From a virus, in IMG/VR virus record IMGVR_UViG_3300034407_000727, positions 1 through 24,570 of that record: a DNA stretch of 24,570 bases; one strand, written 5' to 3'. Shown here piece by piece: positions 22,685-24,570 of the stretch (position 1 is the stretch's first letter; every line of letters starts with the position of its first letter). The translations under genes and the position numbers were made by a program. Below the pieces are notes generated by a model. It did not search any database, was not told the DNA's origin, and saw only the letters and a list, made by a program, of their open reading frames with translations.

Positions 22685-22690
22685 TATAAT
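22685..22690 (+). promoter_or_regulatory. Candidate -10 box for the second plus-strand operon
   Basis: A perfect TATAAT. The -35 region at 17 bases (TTTTGG, 22662-22667) is weak, so an activator or phage-specific factor may help. The expected start, about 22697, coincides with the base of the long hairpin. Confidence 0.45.
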
Positions 22691-22695
22691 AATTT

Positions 22696-22752
22696 ATACA
22701 CTATTCTAGAGCATTTAGATTTCCTTCCCAATTCAGCTCTAGGATAGTGTAT
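22696..22752 (+). promoter_or_regulatory. 17-bp stem-loop in the 5' leader of the second plus-strand operon
   Basis: ATACACTATTCTAGAGC (22696-22712) pairs with GCTCTAGGATAGTGTAT (22736-22752) over 17 positions, with a single G-U wobble, around a 23-base loop containing TTCCTTCCC. It ends 6 bases before AAAGGAG and 18 bases before the ATG at 22771. It is not followed by a T-run, so it is not a normal terminator. It could shield the 5' end of the mRNA, be an RNase III site, or be a protein-binding dyad. Confidence 0.8.
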
Positions 22753-22770
22753 TAACAAAGGAGATATATT

Positions 22771-23088
22771 ATGGGAACTGTAATAAAGTCAACTGCTAGT
22801 AAGAATATAGGTCTTAAAAGAAGTTGGGGTGGAGAACTATACAGAGGTCAGACGATCAGTATTGTTAATCGTAAAAATAAATTTAATAAAATATTAAAGT
22901 CTGGAAAACCTAAGCATCCATATGAGGATATATTTATTGACGATGCATTAAGGATAAATAGACATCAAGCAAAGTTTCTTATTAAAATCCTAAGAACTAA
23001 ACTTGTCAGAAAGAAATTAGCTGATGATTTAGAGAAATGGGTTAAAGGTAAGGAAGAACCAGACTACTCAGTAGAGTGGTTAGGATAA
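22771..23088 (+). CDS. Small basic protein of unknown function
   Basis: 105 residues; AAAGGAG precedes the ATG at a good distance. The product starts MGTVIKSTASKNIGLKRSWG, has GQTISIVNRKNKFNKILKSG and a helical C-terminus (HQAKFLIKILRTKLVRKKLA), is strongly basic and has no Cys or TM segment. First gene of the second plus-strand operon, behind the long leader hairpin. The charge allows DNA or RNA binding but no family is recognised. In similar phages this position usually holds small early proteins. Confidence 0.6.
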   Translation: MGTVIKSTASKNIGLKRSWGGELYRGQTISIVNRKNKFNKILKSGKPKHPYEDIFIDDALRINRHQAKFLIKILRTKLVRKKLADDLEKWVKGKEEPDYSVEWLG

Positions 23089-23114
23089 TATAAACTTAAC
23101 AAAGGAGACATCTA

Positions 23115-23291
23115 ATGGATTTACAACGAGAAAGACTAATAACTAAAGTACTAGAGCAACCACTTGAAGAGTTGCTTAGACAATTAGATACTAATGAAGG
23201 TCAAGTAGTATTCATATATATCAATAAGGTAGTAGATAAGATAATCAAAGACCGATTTGATAGAGATATGGCTAAACTTAAACAAATATAG
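23115..23291 (+). CDS. Small helical protein (58 residues), unknown function
   Basis: A complete ATG-to-TAG frame with AAAGGAG seven bases upstream. The product starts MDLQRERLITKVLEQPLEEL and ends KIIKDRFDRDMAKLKQI; it is helical, charged and soluble with no Cys. It is preceded by the same TTAACAAAGGAGA leader found upstream of its neighbours, which argues that it is expressed. No family recognised. Confidence 0.6.
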   Translation: MDLQRERLITKVLEQPLEELLRQLDTNEGQVVFIYINKVVDKIIKDRFDRDMAKLKQI

Positions 23292-23302
23292 GGAGATAAC
23301 TA

Positions 23303-23461
23303 ATGCAAATAGGAGATAGAATAAAAGTTATTGGTCAGGAAATATATGGCAAAATAATTTATGATTATGGAACTGAAGTGGTCATTGAAGACGAAGATGC
23401 AGAGACTTGTGATAACACTTTGTGTTTTAAAAAATCTGAAGTAGAAGAAATAATAACTTAA
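23303..23461 (+). CDS. Small beta-rich protein (52 residues), SH3-like candidate
   Basis: A complete ATG-to-TAA frame with GGGAGA before the ATG. The product MQIGDRIKVIGQEIYGKIIY, then DYGTEVVIEDED, reads as alternating strands (GD.IKV.G...GKI..DYG.EVVIEDED), a pattern typical of small SH3-like or KOW-like barrels, followed by an acidic helix with two Cys (ETCDNTLCF). Fold by pattern only; function unknown. Its stop codon lies inside the leader of the next gene. Confidence 0.6.
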   Translation: MQIGDRIKVIGQEIYGKIIYDYGTEVVIEDEDAETCDNTLCFKKSEVEEIIT

Positions 23462-23476
23462 CAAAAGGAGATATTG

Positions 23477-24235
23477 ATGACGTTAAATTTCACATACAAA
23501 AAACCTAAGGAGTTAATCTCTAAAGGTAACCCCAAACTTCTCAAAGGTTTAAAGAGAGGTTGGTTAGATGAGGGATGGTGTGGTGCACAATCTGATGTAA
23601 GTGTTGCCTATGGTGGCATTGAGATGTGTGCTAACAAATCACCTAGATGTAATGACCTCTGTATATTCAAACAAGGTAGAGGTAGGTTTTCTAATGTTCA
23701 GATATCTAGAATTAGAAAGTCTATATACTTTGCCCAAGAAAAAGCTGAGTTTATAGATAGACTATCCACTGAGATATTAGCAAGAAAGCTATATGCAAAA
23801 CGTAAGGGATTGAACTATGCTTTTAGACCTAATGTCTATACAGATAGAGAGGAGTTCTGGAGATCAGGTCTAATGGATGAACACCCAGATGTTCAGTTCC
23901 ACGATTATACTAAGAACCCTATGAGAATGTTAAAGTATCTACAAGGTAAACTACCTAAGAACTATCACTTAACATTTTCCAGGAGTGAGAACAACGAACC
24001 AGAATGCTTAGACATTCTATCGAAAGGAGGCAATGTAGCCGTTGTATTTAACCCTTATATCCCAAAATGGTATTGGGGTTATCCAGTAGTCACTGGAGAT
24101 GAGACAGATTTAAGACACCTTGACCCTAAAGGTAACCCAAAAGATGGAGGTTATGTCATAGGATTAATAGCTAAAGGTTCAGCTAAATCTGATAAAGATA
24201 ATTTTGTAATTCAACTTAACAAAGGAGATAACTAA
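23477..24235 (+). CDS. Conserved phage protein with Cys motif, DUF7227-like (mycobacteriophage gp8-like)
   Basis: 252 residues from the ATG at 23477; a TTG one codon earlier is not used. AGGAG is six bases upstream. Ordered blocks: C51-x6-C58-x3-C62 in EMCANKSPRCNDLCIFKQGR with GRGRFSNVQISRIRKSIYF after it, FHDYTKNPMRM (141-151), NYHLTFSRSENNEPE (162-176), NVAVVF and VVTGDETDLRHLDPKG (204-219), then YVIGLIAKGSA (226-236). These match a widespread phage family I recognise as having Cys near an AGRG-like motif, DYTK, YHLT.SRSE and DGDE.D.R.D blocks. The biochemical role is not known to me; conserved polar residues suggest an enzyme. Its last codons (LNKGDN and stop) are the next gene's ribosome-binding leader. 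Confidence 0.75.
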   Translation: MTLNFTYKKPKELISKGNPKLLKGLKRGWLDEGWCGAQSDVSVAYGGIEMCANKSPRCNDLCIFKQGRGRFSNVQISRIRKSIYFAQEKAEFIDRLSTEILARKLYAKRKGLNYAFRPNVYTDREEFWRSGLMDEHPDVQFHDYTKNPMRMLKYLQGKLPKNYHLTFSRSENNEPECLDILSKGGNVAVVFNPYIPKWYWGYPVVTGDETDLRHLDPKGNPKDGGYVIGLIAKGSAKSDKDNFVIQLNKGDN

Positions 24236-24492
24236 TGACTAATAAAAATTATTGCTATATCAAAGTTCCAGAAACTGTGAACGGAGAATTTCACGATCAA
24301 TGGAGACTAGCTAGAGTTTATGAAAATGAATCTGGTTACTATCCATATGGTAAACAAAACAAGGACGACCCTCTAGAGTTTGATAAGTTTGTAGGGTCGG
24401 CAGACTATGTTGATGCTATTGTTAATGCTTGGAATGAAAGACTTGGTATAACCAAAGATAGAGCAGACCAAATAAAATCAACAACATTTTAA
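24235..24492 (+). CDS. Small protein of unknown function
   Basis: 85 residues. The ATG shares one base with the preceding stop (TAATG) and uses the AAAGGAG site inside the preceding gene's last codons. The product starts MTNKNYCYIKVPETVNGEFH and has QWRLARVYENESGYYPYGKQ, then a helical end (DYVDAIVNAWNERLGITKD). It is Tyr-rich and soluble with no recognised domain. Translationally coupled to the DUF7227-like gene, so it may work with it. Confidence 0.6.
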   Translation: MTNKNYCYIKVPETVNGEFHDQWRLARVYENESGYYPYGKQNKDDPLEFDKFVGSADYVDAIVNAWNERLGITKDRADQIKSTTF

Positions 24493-24506
24493 CAAGGAGA
24501 TAACTA

Positions 24507-24570
24507 ATGCAACAAGTAGCAGTATATAGAAACTTACATAAGAACTGTTTGTCTATTCAATCTAGAGAAC
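24507..24570 (+). CDS. Conserved phage protein, 5' end only
   Basis: The frame starts at an ATG with AAGGAG nine bases upstream and runs past the window edge, giving only 21 residues (MQQVAVYRNLHKNCLSIQSR). V.VYRNLHK.C.S. is a recurring N-terminal motif of small phage proteins of unknown function. Nothing more can be said from this fragment. Confidence 0.6.
   Translation, partial: MQQVAVYRNLHKNCLSIQSRE

Larger units (their letters stand above)
22241..22770. other. 530-base non-coding region rich in dyads and direct repeats
   Basis: No supported gene. From left: TGTCAA/TTGACA (22276-22291); TTGTGG/CCACAA (22296-22315); a bulged CTTGAAAGCC/GGCTTTCCAAG hairpin (22355-22386); a 7+1+7 palindrome TTAGAATCATTCTAA (22392-22406); AATTAG/CTAATT (22405-22426); three tandem AACGCATT-type repeats (22484-22507); ATATACCT/AGGTATAT (22511-22536); CCAGGT/ACCTGG (22527-22555); and a 17-bp hairpin at 22696-22752. 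It separates the lone minus-strand gene from the second plus-strand operon. Repeats and AT-richness fit a regulatory hub or a replication origin. Confidence 0.6.

Overview
This window looks like part of the genome of a tailed double-stranded DNA bacteriophage (Caudoviricetes), AT-rich by eye, with a gene repertoire typical of uncultured marine phages. Pointers are a LamG-type fibre, small lysine-rich CPRGKAAAKRKF and GMSAKGVAAYRRANPGSK families, a P22-like portal and a phage GroES. The host cannot be read from the sequence. No tape measure, sheath or integrase is visible. A short-tailed (podovirus-like) particle fits the portal plus two adaptor-like proteins, but this is inference.

Layout. 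The minus strand from about 19.94 kb down to 1 carries the packaging, head and tail genes in transcription order: terminase small and large subunits; a 1083-residue portal with a muramidase domain at its C-terminus; a coupled cassette of 2OG-Fe(II) oxygenase, FkbM methyltransferase and sulfotransferase; a small helical protein; a GroES-like co-chaperonin; scaffold; a head-region protein; a cement-like protein; the major capsid protein and a terminator. After these come a run of small, mostly lysine/arginine-rich or single-TM proteins (8.35-4.7 kb), then adaptor- and tail-like proteins, ending in a LamG-type fibre that runs off the left edge.

The plus strand starts at a divergent promoter region (19.94-20.16 kb) and carries a coupled three-gene operon: an unknown 62-residue protein, a TylF-like O-methyltransferase and a class I SAM methyltransferase. 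It ends at a two-way terminator shared with a lone minus-strand gene (21725-22240). A 530-base gap full of inverted and direct repeats follows. A second plus-strand operon of small unknown genes then begins just after a 17-bp hairpin and runs off the right edge; its genes share one repeated ribosome-binding leader.

How it fits together. Terminase, portal, scaffold, cement and capsid proteins build and fill the head, with the co-chaperonin presumably helping a head protein fold. Five modifying enzymes (one oxygenase, three methyltransferases, one sulfotransferase) lie on both sides of the packaging genes. They are the most unusual content and could form a pathway that decorates a glycan or another virion or host surface target. 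The overlapping divergent promoters at 20.1 kb, with nearby repeated CTAGG half-sites, look like a switch between the structural operon and the methyltransferase operon.
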